The notes under the pieces were generated by a model. It was not told the origin of the DNA and did no database searches. It was given only the letters and a program-made list of their open reading frames with translations. From NCBI RefSeq assembly GCF_015832195.1, contig NC_052017.1, forward strand, positions 55,086,152 through 55,150,151: a stretch of DNA of 64,000 nucleotides, read 5' to 3'. This DNA comes from Motacilla alba alba. Taxonomy: Eukaryota; Chordata; Aves; Passeriformes; Motacillidae. Positions 49,309-59,289 of the stretch are shown in pieces. A program made the translations under genes and the position numbers. Positions within the stretch are counted from its first letter, which is position 1. Every line of letters starts with the position of its first letter.

Positions 49309-50040
49309 TGTTCTGGTTTAGAGCAAATTTGTGAGAAAGCCTCCAAAGGGGGCCTCTCCAGAAAGCAAACCCACACTGCCCCTCTGGTTCAGGAAGTATT
49401 CCTCAGAGAGAAGCGGAAAGAACCTGTTTATTTAACAGGCAAAGCATCCCCAGCGCACAAAATGAACAATACTGGATGACAAAACTCTTTCACCACTCTG
49501 AAAAAGATGACAAATTCAGAAAGTCTCTCCTGGGAGCGGTCGCTCTGTTATCGGTCCCTCTGGTGCTGGGAATGGCTGCTCCAGGCCACAAAGTGCAAAC
49601 TCTCGGTGTTTCCCAGGTCCCAGTCCAGAGCACATTCAAGTGGTTCCAAGAAAAGGGAAAGAAAAACAGTCCAGGGAAAATTCAGACTGCCTAGATAACT
49701 AACTAACAACAGAAGGAAAAGCAAGAGCAAAGCAGGAGCAAGAGAAAAGCGAAAGCAAGCACAAAAAAAACCAAAGCAGCACTATGTACTGCCCCGTCTC
49801 TGTGTCCCACCGATTGTGGGGGAGTGAGCAGGCTGATAACAAACAAAACATAGCTCTTCAGGCCAGTTTTGAAGGCACAGAACATAATATCCAGCATAAA
49901 CAGAACAGACAACTGGGGATACAAGCATCATAACATCACCCTAGGACAGGAGCTTTTATAGTCTGTGAAGTGAATTGTCTGTCAGTCAGAAATTCCAGCT
50001 TATTTCCACAATCCTGCTTCCACAGCAAGATGTTTACTGA
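49309..50040 (-). mobile_element. ERVL-like LTR, 3' end well defined
   Basis: On the minus strand the 3' end reads CTCTAAACCAGAACA (plus TGTTCTGGTTTAG at 49309), a recognised bird ERVL terminus. An AATAAA poly(A) signal lies at 49427-49432 (minus) and a CTATAAAAGC box at 49952-49961 (minus). The stretch between includes CCCCCACAATCGG and a purine-rich block. The 5' boundary is not found; it may continue into the segment at 50129-50428. No matching duplication to GTAGC was found beyond it. Confidence 0.6.
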
Positions 50041-50128
50041 CAGCTAGAATTGTCACTTCCATGGGGCACTGTCTTTAGTGAGTTAAATCGTGAATTAGCA
50101 AGATCTTGTGGTGGAGGACATGCCTTGC

Positions 50129-50428
50129 TACAGTGATTGCCTCATGTTTGGCCTTAAATACCCCTTGGCCTTTCTGGGCTCTTCCCCCAAGTGGAACTTG
50201 TGGTCATCTGCCCACCCAGGAGCTGGGTTAGGGGCTCCAGAGGTGGAGTGTGAGGCATTGTCTCCAGTGTGCCAGGGATTGGCTGCCACTGACAGGCTGG
50301 GATACAGGCTCTTAAGAGTGGGGTGTACAGGGCAGTGTACTGCCTCACCAGGGCAAGGCCCAAGCTACCCCTTCCCCCACACAAGCAAGAAATTTTTTTG
50401 AGCCAACAATCTTCTCTAGTCTCTGACA
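50129..50428 (-). mobile_element. LTR U3-like segment shared with 52948-53622
   Basis: On the minus strand it starts TGTCAGAGACTAG and ends shortly after a GGGGTATTTAAGGC TATA-like box (50152-50164). It matches the first half of the LTR at 52948-53622, which starts TGTGAGAGACTGG and has the same TATTTAAGGC box. Beyond the TATA box the two copies stop matching. It may be the U3 of a longer LTR that includes 49309-50128. Confidence 0.6.
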
Positions 50429-50434
50429 ACCACC

Positions 50435-52529
50435 CTGTGGCTTGAGACATTGACAGGGACCACAGGAAGGTTACCTTTCCTCTCATGGCCTAATCTAGCA
50501 GACAGAGTAAAAATGAAAGAAGATGAAGGTATACAGGAACTTATGTAAAGACCAATTGCTATTCCAACAATCAAAGCGTAAATCTTTATAAAATATTTTC
50601 CTGTATACAAGTCATTGTTCTCGACTTAGTGAGTCTCTAATATTGCAGGCAAGGTGCAATGCAAACCAGGATCCAGGGAGAGAGTTCATGAACCAGTCTT
50701 TCATCTGCAGTGACCAACGAGTCCAGCATTTGGACACATCGTGGTCTAAATCACGTGGTCTGTGATTTCCTTTGTGTTTCTTCAAAGAGCACTCTTCAGT
50801 GAGGTTTAGTGTTCTTGAATGTTAGACAGTTTTATAAAACTATTTTTGATATTTGCTGAACTAATAAATTGGGCTCCAAAATAGCATGGCAAATTCAATT
50901 TAAGATTCTCTCTTGCTTATTGATAGTGCAATGCATTACACTCCTTGTATAAACTCCAAGAAACAATAGTTAGGCTACCTTGCCTTTTTGTGTCTATGAT
51001 ATTGCAGGTCAAGTTATCACCACCACGCAAACAAATATACATGTGCCGGATTACCACTCTTACTCCTCCCACCAACCAGATTTCAGGGGATCTCAGAACT
51101 CATACCTAGGGAAAGAGGAAAAGGTCAGGGTACCATGGGAAAACTATGTTCCATAAATATTCTACTACATAATAGTTTGGATTCCCTCAAGGTGGGAGAC
51201 AAAATATAACAGCACTCAAGTAATTCCAGCCTCTTCATCCTATCATCAGTCAGAGTCCTGGGATCAGACCAAATAAGTTTTCAGCTTTATCAAACCCTTC
51301 AATAGTTCTCATCCCCAAAATTTTTCTTCTTCTCTTAACCACTTATACTTTCTTCACCTACTGCTGGAACTTTACAACTGCCACTTCAGCTCATCTGTCA
51401 GCCCCTTTTCTCTCTCCTTACGGGGCCATCAACTGTTCAGCATCCCTTTCTTCTGCAAAATTAAGCTTTACACACCTCTTACTGTAACTACACGTGCTTC
51501 TCTTGGTATAGTAATTTTAAATTTTGCTCTGAGGAGATAGGAAGAAGTACAAAAATTTGATTCCATAATCATATTAAATCCTATGTAAGCTGCTAAAAAT
51601 AAATTGAGAGAGGAATCTTTCCCATCCACTGTGGCAACTAGAGAAAAAAATACGAACATCTTAAAATATTGCTGGCAAAATCTTAAAAAACACATATGAA
51701 CATAAATATCCTAAAACTTAACAAAATAAAAATGTGCAAATACTTGATGTGGGGAAGAACAGTGACTCTTCTGTCCCATTACCATTTTATGCTCTCAAAG
51801 AACATTTCTAGATGGAGAAAACTCGGTCCCTGTACCTACTTTAAAAGGAGGAACTGTCCACCTGGCACTCTTCCATACTCTTTTTCATAAAAAAATTTGT
51901 TAAACCTTTTCTCAAACTAACAAGAACAGTCTATGAAATGAAACTTAGAAGACATCAAAATGGAACCATCACTAATAAAACTTATTCAGTAAAATTTACT
52001 TAAATTATTTAGTACTTTAATAATACTAATGAGGATTCTTAGCACCATGTAGGTAAATCTGAGTTAGAATAACCAGCCATCCTTTTGAGATATTTTCTCT
52101 TTTAGACAAAACAGTTTTTGATTGATCTACGTATTGTGTTACAACCTATTTTTCAAATTTGGACTGAAGTCTTAAGCCAACTATATTTGTTCTATGTGGG
52201 TAATATTAGAGTGGTCCTTTAGGAAAAAGAACACTACTTTCTTTTCTTTTTTTCTCACTTATCACTCTGGCATTTGAAGCCATGCTTGGTATTACTATCA
52301 GTATTAGGTACATGGTCCTGCTAGGATGATTGACTAATCCAGAAGCAAATAATCTGCTGTCATACTGGGGACACTTGTGAAAATACAAAAAGATAAACCA
52401 TTTACTGTATTTCATTTTAGACTTTTGTGTTTTGTTGCAGCTTTGTCTGCAATGGAGTAATTGTTTAGTATATTGTTCAATATAGTTCCTCTGGGCCCAG
52501 AGCTGACTTTATGTTTGAAGATCCCACCA
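50435..52529. other. No gene or repeat recognised
   Basis: AT-rich sequence. Integrase-like text of the ERVL provirus stops at about 52530, so the provirus 3' end, including any 3' LTR, is missing here or too decayed to see. Confidence 0.45.
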
Positions 52530-52942
52530 CCCATGGCTTTCAATGTGGTTTTCAACAATCCATCGTACCATTCAATTTTTACAGAGGCTGATTTGTGATA
52601 GGGAATATAATATACCCTCTTCATACCATGCTCTTTGGCCCAGGTGTCTATGAGGTGATTTTTAAAATTAGTCCTGTTGTCTGACTCAATTCTTTCTGGG
52701 GTGTCATGTTGCTACAGGACTTCTTTTTCAAGGCTCAAGATAGTGGTCCCGGCAGTGGTGTGAGGCACAGGGCACCTCTCCAGCCATCCAGATCCAGTGG
52801 TTGCTTCCACCAGTGTAAGAAAAATGGCCTTGCAGTGCCCACCTTGGTGGGTTTGAAGGAGTGTGATGCAATCCATCTGCCAGGCCTCCCATATTTATAT
52901 TTCAACCACTGTCCCCCATATCACAAAAGTTTTACCCATTTG
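52530..52942 (-). pseudogene. ERVL pol remnant: integrase core
   Basis: Minus-strand text encodes a retroviral integrase core in pieces. A WQMDCITL motif (first Asp), ERIESDN (second Asp) and KIEWYDG (Glu) are visible, and 35 residues separate the second Asp from the Glu, the D,D(35)E pattern. A TAG stop lies between the first and second motifs and a frame change follows the first. After LKTTLKAMGGG the similarity ends near 52530, so the C-terminal part is lost. The family enzyme inserts viral DNA; this copy cannot. Upstream it is separated from the rest of pol by the LTR at 52948-53622. Confidence 0.85.
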
Positions 52943-52947
52943 GCCTG

Positions 52948-53622
52948 TGTAGGGCCCCAATCAACTTGGTAGACAGGACTTTTGAAGGGGCTTCATGTAC
53001 TCTGGATGCACAGGAGGAATACTGACAAGATATTCTCAAGAGATCAAAACAACACCAAAGACTCGCAAACTTAAGAAATCAGGGAACTTTGGCATCCAGT
53101 CAACATAAAACATTTCTCAAAGCATTAATTTGGCCCATACAGTTCAGCAAATGTTACGCTTATCTGATGTTAAGTTACAATATTTCAAGAAGAGAGAATT
53201 AGAAGACAAAGAAAAAAGAGAAAGAAAGAGAAGACCTAGAAAAGCACACATATATAACTACCAACTCCTGGGTTCCAACGGTGTTCAGACAAAACTTCTA
53301 AAAATAAAGTAGGGTCTAGACAGTTAGATGGCCTCTTGTTCAGCCTTAAATACCCCTTGGCTTTCCTGGGCCTTTCCCCCAAGTGGGACTTCTGGTCATT
53401 TGGCTACTCAGAAACTGGGTTAGAGGCTCCAGGGGTGGGTGTGGAGCATTGCCTCCATTGTGGCAGGGATTGGCAGGCTCTGCCAGTCTGGGATACTGGC
53501 ACTAAGGAGGTGGTGTATGCAGGGCAGTGCACTACTTGGCCAAGGCATGGCCCAACCTGCCCTTTTCCCCTCCGCATGCGTCCCAAAATGTCCTGAGACA
53601 TCAATCTTTCCAGTCTCTCACA
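52948..53622 (-). mobile_element. Solo LTR nested in ERVL integrase, 675 bp
   Basis: Minus-strand TGTGAGAGACTGG ... GGGGCCCTACA, flanked by a perfect 5-bp duplication GCCTG (52943-52947 and 53623-53627). It splits the integrase between its zinc-binding N-terminus (53628 onward) and its catalytic core (52530-52942). A TATTTAAGGC box lies on the minus strand at about 53343-53352. A lysine- and arginine-rich open frame at 53130-53312 (plus) is antisense to its purine/pyrimidine-rich part and is not a gene. Confidence 0.85.
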
Positions 53623-53627
53623 GCCTG

Positions 53628-55073
53628 CTTGATTGCAGTGTATGTTTTACAGTTGAGGATAACCTGGGAGACGGCGTCTGTGTTTATGTCCACTGCTCAA
53701 ACATGAGCCTGCCTGGATGTTGCATGTCTTTCTTAATGGCCTAAGGTGGCATGGGCCCACTAAACCAGAAATAATTCACACTTATGCTGTCAATCCAGAT
53801 CCACCTGAGACACTTTAATCTTAGCAGCTTGATCCACCTATCCATTGTTGTGGTGTTCTTCAGTGGCCTGACTGTTGGGTATATGTGCATCTCCATGACA
53901 TACTTTTACAGCCAATTTCTCTACCTCTGCAGTGATGTGCTGCCACATTTCAGCAGCCCAGATTAGTTTCCCTCTGTGCTGCCAATGCGTCTTTCTTTTC
54001 ATAGGTCTAGCTATCACACAGAGCATTTGCTACTGTTAACAAGTCAGTGTTGAGGTAGAATGCTGGCCATTTGTCTCTTTCAGTCATATCAGTAAAACAC
54101 AGCTGGACAGCTTTCAGTTCTGCAACCTAACTTGATCCACCTTGTTCCTTAATAGCCTCTGTGACTCACTGCATAGGACGCAATACAGCTTTTAATTTTT
54201 GATGTATCCCTACAATACACCAGGAACTGTCAGTTGAGAGGATGTATCACTTTTCTTTTTCAGGTGGTTGATTTTATGGTGTGGCCCCCTTAGCAGATGA
54301 CATCTTTTCCTTCTCGTCCTCTTCAAATAGTTCAAAATTTTTGCCCTCAGGCCAGTTTGTGATGATTTCCAAGATCCCTGGGTGACTAGGTTTTCCTATT
54401 CAAGCTTGTTGTGTGATCAATGCGATCCACTTACTCCATGTAGCAAAAGAGGTGATGTGTGGAAGGGACGTTCCTTTTAAACATTCAGCACAGCAGTGGC
54501 TGTCGTGTGCCAAGAGGAGCTGGTGCCTTTTTAAGCAGCTTGAACCCCTTCATAAGCTGCCAGTATCTGTTTTTTGGCAGGGGTGTGGTAGGCTTTGCTT
54601 CTTTTGTATTCCCAGCTCCATGGCTACTGCATGAACAGTCTCCTGTTTAATTTGTTTAAAAGGTTGTTGTTGTTAAGGACCCCATTTGAAACCATTCTTC
54701 TTCCCAGTCACTTGATAGAGAGGGCTTATGATCTGACTGTAATCTGGACCATGCATTCTCTGAAAACCCACAGCACTGAGGAAAACTTGTCCTTACTTTT
54801 AGCAGGATGGTGGGTACATAGATGCAATTTTCTTGACCACGTCCATTGGAATCTGATTTACCATTTTACCACTAAAAACTGATATTCCTGGGGAGGTCCC
54901 TTAACTTTGCTTTATGGCAATACCAGCCTTCAGGGGGATATGAATGATCTTCTCCCCTTTCTCAAAACTTCCTCAGCTGTTTTACCCCACATGATGATGT
55001 CATCAATGTACTGCACTATTCTGGAGCCTCACCCTTTTCCAGTGCAGTCTGGATCAGTCCATGGCAAATAGTG
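53628..55073 (-). pseudogene. ERVL pol remnant: RT, RNase H, integrase N-terminus
   Basis: Minus-strand coding remnants in domain order. The RT catalytic YIDD lies at 54999-55010 (within QYIDDI). A long RNase H/connection region follows, ending with the HRGKLIWAAEMWQ stretch at 53838-54026. The integrase zinc region is at 53640-53770. There a WAHATLGH segment supplies two His, but the CxxC pair reads CKTY, so the second Cys is replaced by Tyr. Multiple stops and frameshifts separate the blocks. The segment is bounded on both sides by nested LTRs whose duplications mark exact breakpoints in pol. Confidence 0.87.
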
Positions 55074-55079
55074 GAGCTG

Positions 55080-55473
55080 TGTGTTGTGTTCGAGGGTCTC
55101 AGGATGAGAGAAGAGATGAGAATCTAGACTCCATGTTTCAGAAGGCTGATTTATTATATTATGATATGATATTATATTAAAAATGCTATACTAAAAGAAT
55201 AGAAGAAAGGATACATCAGAAGGCTAGACAAGAATAGAATAGAATGAATAACAAAAACCCATGACTCTCACAGCCTCGACACAGCTGGCTGTCATTGGTC
55301 ATTAGGAAAAACAATTCACATGAGACTAATCAAAGATGCACTTGTTGGTAAACCATCTCCAGACCATATTCCACAGTCATCAGATAGTATTGTTTACATT
55401 TCTTTCCTGAGGCATCTCAGCTTCTTAGGAGAAAATCCTAGTGACAGGATTTTCATAAAATATCACAGTGACA
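55080..55473 (-). mobile_element. ERVK-type solo LTR nested in ERVL RT
   Basis: A 394-bp element, minus-strand TGTCACTGTGATATTTTATG ... GAACACAACACA, flanked by a perfect 6-bp duplication GAGCTG (55074-55079 and 55474-55479). It belongs to the same family as 42828-43217 and is the most similar to it in order and length. A minus-strand AATAAATCAGCCTTCTGAAA carries the poly(A) signal. It interrupts the RT just upstream of the YIDD motif. Confidence 0.92.
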
Positions 55474-55479
55474 GAGCTG

Positions 55480-56038
55480 TATTTCCTCCCTTTGGACAGC
55501 TGAATCCAGGTGTACTCAACATCCCTTCAGGTGAAAGCAAACTGTTGCCTGCACTCTCTTGCTAAAGGAATGGAGAAAAATGCATTAGCAAAATATCAAT
55601 GGTGGCTCCACTTTGCTGCCTCGGACTCCACTTTGTACTGTAAGCTCCAGCATGTCCACAGCAGCCCTGAGAGGTGGTGTGACTTTGTTCAGGCCATTAT
55701 TAATCTACTGTCAGCCTCCTCTCTCCATTGGACTTATGCACTGTCCATATAGGGATATTAAAGGGTTGCTCTCCAGTTTATGAATCATTTCATGGATGGG
55801 GGTGACAGAGTCCTGGTTTGTGTGGTAGTGTCGATGGTGCACTGTTGTTGTAGCAGTCAGTACATGTTCTTCGATTGCCACCCATCCCACAGCAGAAGCG
55901 TCCTCTGAGAAACCAGGCAAAATATTCAGCTAATTTCCTGTATCTCAACAACAGTTACCCCAAAAGCTCAACAATGCCCTTTTGGGCCCTTGAAATACCC
56001 TCTCCTGAGATAATCTATGCCAAGGACACTCGGGGTCT
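55480..56038 (-). pseudogene. ERVL pol remnant: protease end and RT start
   Basis: The minus-strand text from about 56020 encodes the C-terminal part of a retroviral protease (a GIDYLRRGYF stretch). It continues through broken text into the RT N-terminal region (TPIHEMIHKLES, about 55770). The RT fingers follow to 55480, with stops. Removing the flanking LTRs would make this contiguous with the pieces on both sides, showing one provirus split by later insertions. Confidence 0.82.
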
Positions 56039-56044
56039 CTTAGC

Positions 56045-56717
56045 TGTCAGAGTCTGGCCCCTGGTCAGGGTGACTCCGAAAGGTAGAAAAGTCTCTGCTC
56101 CAACCCGTGCCTTCTAAGAAAGACTCAATAGCTTTCAGTCGTCTGGTCTCAAGACGAAAATCTTAAGATTTTCTTCTGGGCTGCTGCGGTCTGCTCAGCC
56201 GGTCAGCCAGAGGCACACTCTGCACACTCTCTGCACACTCTCCGCCCCTGAGTCTGGTGCTATCTTTTATACTAAAAACTACGTGTACTGTATTTACAAT
56301 TCCGTTCCAATAGCTATCACCTATGTTAGACAGTCAGCTTCTATTCTAAACCAATCTGAAAGTGCCAACATCACCCAAATCATGGAGGCTAGGAAGAAGA
56401 AAGAAGGAGGACAAGGCAGGCCCTGATTCCTTCATCTTAGAGCCTCAGACCCCCATGTACAAAATCCAAACCCCTGTGTAGAAGGCTTAAACCCCCCCTT
56501 GTACAGCACTCAAAAATCCTTCCCTTCACTTTGTGATTATCTCTACTATGCTACCTAAATTTTTGTGGCTTGTAATTCTTCATACAGAGTTGATAATTTG
56601 CTCCATGGGCTAAGATTGAAACCCCACATGTCTTTGGCTGCATGCCAGGGTCTCAGAGCCCCCTGCCAGTGGCTCAGGCCATCCAGGGCACCCAGAGGGA
56701 TGTCCTGGGTTCCAACA
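56045..56717 (-). mobile_element. ERVK-type solo LTR nested in ERVL protease
   Basis: A 673-bp element, minus-strand TGTTGGAACCCAGG ... CCAGACTCTGACA, flanked by a perfect 6-bp duplication CTTAGC (56039-56044 and 56718-56723). A TATAAAAG box lies at 56264-56271 (minus). Downstream of it sits an 18-bp perfect palindrome at 56156-56173 centred on CTTAAG. It splits the protease between its KWQKH segment and its GIDYLRRG segment. Overlapping frames on both strands here (56555-56797, 56565-56840) mix LTR and protease text and are not genes. Confidence 0.9.
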
Positions 56718-56723
56718 CTTAGC

Positions 56724-56919
56724 CAATCAGAATTGGAGTGTTTTTGCCATTTATTCCCAGTCAGGCTTGCTTCAGCTCCTATCCTGTCAGCTGTCACCTC
56801 AGAAACAGAGATAGATTCTGCCTCTCTAGATTTATTTTGATGGCATCAGGGTACATTGTGTGCCAGTGTCAACTAAAGCCTTATACTCTTGCAGGTCTGA
56901 TGCACAAAGACATCAGAGA
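56724..56919 (-). pseudogene. ERVL protease remnant with DTG
   Basis: The minus strand encodes ALVDTGTQCTLMPSK, an aspartic protease active-site motif with Asp-Thr-Gly at 56862-56870. A stop codon follows soon after. The text continues to a SLTGNKWQKH stretch near 56750, then meets the nested LTR. Retroviral proteases cut the Gag-Pol polyprotein; this one is split in two and broken by a stop. Confidence 0.85.
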
Positions 56920-56925
56920 TGTTGC

Positions 56926-57173
56926 TGTAGAGCGCGACATGGCGCAAAGCACCAGGACTCCATTAGAGGGCTGTATAAGAGCAATTTATTATAGCAACAT
57001 GTTGCTTTTATAGTTTTTCAAGATATTTACATTTATTTAACAGACACATATACCACACATATACCAATTGCCCATTGGTCGTAAGAAAGAAAGTTCTCAA
57101 TAGGTGAACAAGGAGCCACGTCATTCTGTGAGCCATCTAAAGTCCATATCTTTTAACTTTCTCTCTTCCATCA
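56926..57173 (-). mobile_element. Small solo LTR nested in ERVL, 248 bp
   Basis: Minus-strand TGATGGAAGAGAGAAAG ... CATGTCGCGCTCTACA. It carries a CCAAT box, a CTATAAAAGC box (57004-57013) and an AATAAA (56985-56990) within 30 bp, a compact, complete LTR promoter and poly(A) arrangement. The flanks are TGTTGC (56920-56925) and TGTTGT (57174-57179), a 6-bp duplication with one difference. The short length is unusual next to the 0.4-1.4 kb LTRs around it and recalls compact alpharetrovirus-like LTRs. Confidence 0.78.
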
Positions 57174-57179
57174 TGTTGT

Positions 57180-57750
57180 CATAGTGATAGCCTTGGGGTC
57201 TTCCTCAAGAGAGATATGGGGCTTTTCTTATCTTCAGAAAGCCTTTGCTGGGTCACAAGACACACAAAAATGTCTTTCCTACACAGATCCACATAGTCCA
57301 ATAGATCGGGTTTTCCCTTTCCTCCTGCTGGAGGCAGAGCCCCTCTAGTTCTAGTCATAGTAGTCATTGTTCATGTCTTGTAAATATTAACTTTAGGTCC
57401 GTCGAAGAGGATCAGAAATAACATTTAGCCCTTCCATTGTGTCTGACAACTTGCCCACTGAAAACTGGAGCAGCATTTATCCTTGAAGAATTTTCTGTGG
57501 TGGTTGGCCTTCCTCTCAACTCACACACCTGTGCTGCTAGGACAGAGGTGGGTTTTCCATTCCACTTCCTCATGTCCTCTCTGTGGTCATGCAGGTAAAA
57601 GCACAGGTTACCTTGTGGTGTGTACTGTCTCTTGAGAGCTACTGGAATGGTAGTTCCCAAGTAAATGTCTACTGAGACCCTGTAAACCACGCTCCTGCTC
57701 CTTTTGCTTCCCCACCTTGGCCTCCCTCTGCCCTCTGTTGTAGCAGGCAC
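57180..57750 (-). pseudogene. ERVL gag-pro junction remnant
   Basis: A minus-strand frame from 57750 to 57412 (about 112 codons) lies immediately upstream of the protease remnant in the same orientation. After a stop, text to 57180 includes a GKPDLLDYVDLC stretch. Position and character suit the gag-pro region of an ERVL provirus. I see no zinc knuckle or other diagnostic motif, so the domain assignment is by position only. Confidence 0.55.
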
Positions 57751-58110
57751 TGGCCCTGCGAACCTGCCTTGGCGTTCAGAAGCAGAATACTAAGTCAGAA
57801 TAACTAAACAATAGGAGCCCCTCTCTCCTGCTTTCAGACCCTTGCTTATCTCTCTGTAAGACTATAGGTCACTTTCCTTTAACCCTTACCATTAGACAAT
57901 TCTCAATCCTCCCTAACCCTATATAAACCCCTGTTTCTACCCGGCTCGTTAGAGCTGCTATCCCTGAGACCCTTCGAGACACTCCGTGGAAGAGCTACGA
58001 AGAAGACCAATAAAGGCATCGTCTTAGAACCTCACACAGCGCTCTCCTCTCTTTCCTAGTCTTCCGAGTGCCTGCTGCGTGCCCCAGCCAAGCCTAGCAA
58101 GCCTAAAAAG
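57751..58110 (+). mobile_element. LTR segment, plus strand, with TATA and poly(A)
   Basis: A CCCTATATAAACCCC promoter box (57920-57927) is followed 80 bp later by AATAAA (58009-58014) and a CTCCTCTCTTTCC U5-like tract on the plus strand. This is the arrangement of an LTR. The ends are uncertain: several TG starts between 57737 and 57765 are possible and none pairs with a duplication. It lies against the upstream end of the ERVL remnant in the opposite orientation. Confidence 0.55.
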
Positions 58111-58479
58111 CTGAAATCACTCATGAGCTAAAAATCACTAAGCTATATATCACTAAAAGCTTGCTAAGGTATAGGCTAGAGACACTGCCAGAGCTTAAAC
58201 TAATTAACCCCCTCAGATCTATACTATCCAGCTTTAATGCAGCTCCTGAGTACACCCCATAGCCCAGCCAACAACATTACTCTGTGGCAGTCTGGACAGA
58301 AGAATTGGAGGTACAAAAAGTAAAGGCTATTAGTTAATATAAGAACAATTTACTGGAAATAGCAGTTAGATAAGAACACAAACATAACAGCAACAATACA
58401 AAAAACAGAAGTGTACAAAAGAGAGGGATTCACATGCAAAATGCTCAATGCAGAGCCAGACCCAACTGCAGAGAAATAC
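58111..58479. other. Unassigned, probably retroelement-derived
   Basis: Text between two plus-strand LTR segments, with short repeats of ATCACTAA near 58135-58160. No coding motif was seen. Confidence 0.35.
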
Positions 58480-59165
58480 TGAAACATAAACTTTAAGGAA
58501 TTTAGAAATTTTAGAGGAGCTAAGATTTTAGTTAGAGATAAGCTTTATTGGAGTTAATTAAAATAAATAGTTAGGCCTTGATGAAGTTAAGAGTTAGTAG
58601 TTAACTAATAATTGATTGCTTGTCGACATAATGTTTGGTTAGCTGGGTTTATCATGAAGAATATAGAAACTGACAAATACCTTCTAGGAACATAAGACAA
58701 TTGTGGGCCTCCTCTGTTCTGAAACCAATTGAAGACAAGGAATGGGAGTTCTACCAAGGGTTCATTTGTCATATTTGTGTTGGAAAGGTAGAAAGGTAAG
58801 AACGAGGAAGACTTCATTGACTTCCTCATTTTGGGACCCCTCCCCATGAAAGGGACCACGGACCCATTTGAAGGAACAAACTATGCATGCTTAATAGCTT
58901 TTGAACTGATTACCGTATGAAGCAGGGAATAGGATGTACCAAAATTATGAATATGTATTTGTATTTTGGGTATTCAATACTTGTATAGATAAAAGGACCC
59001 TGTAATCCTCGGCGTTGTCATAAACATACACTTTCTAACTTTAAACTGTTAGAGAGTTTTTGTCAGTCACAGTTGGATATCGGTACTAGATCAATATGCA
59101 TATTTTTAATAAATCAATACCCTGACCAGAAAAGACCCTGCTGGAGACTCCCTGCTCCACTGATA
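58480..59165 (+). mobile_element. LTR segment, ERV1-like, plus strand
   Basis: A plus-strand stretch with TTGTCGACATAATG, then a TATAGATAAAAGG TATA-like box near 58984 and AATAAATCAATACCC (signal at 59108-59113) before a GGAGACTCCCTGCTCC U5-like tail. The order fits an LTR. The boundaries and class are inferred from character only, and no duplication was found. Confidence 0.42.
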
Positions 59166-59289
59166 ATGATGTGAGGTGATACAGAATATCCTCCAGGTTC
59201 TAGCCATGTTCCCTCTTGCTTACTGCAAAAATCATCCCTGTCCTTGCTGGAACCAGAACAAGTTTCAAGTCCCTTTCCATAAGCATGGA

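Noticed and set aside
53130..53312. A lysine/arginine-rich plus-strand frame resembling a nuclear or nucleocapsid-like peptide
   Set aside because: It is antisense to the nested LTR at 52948-53622 and results from a purine-rich tract.
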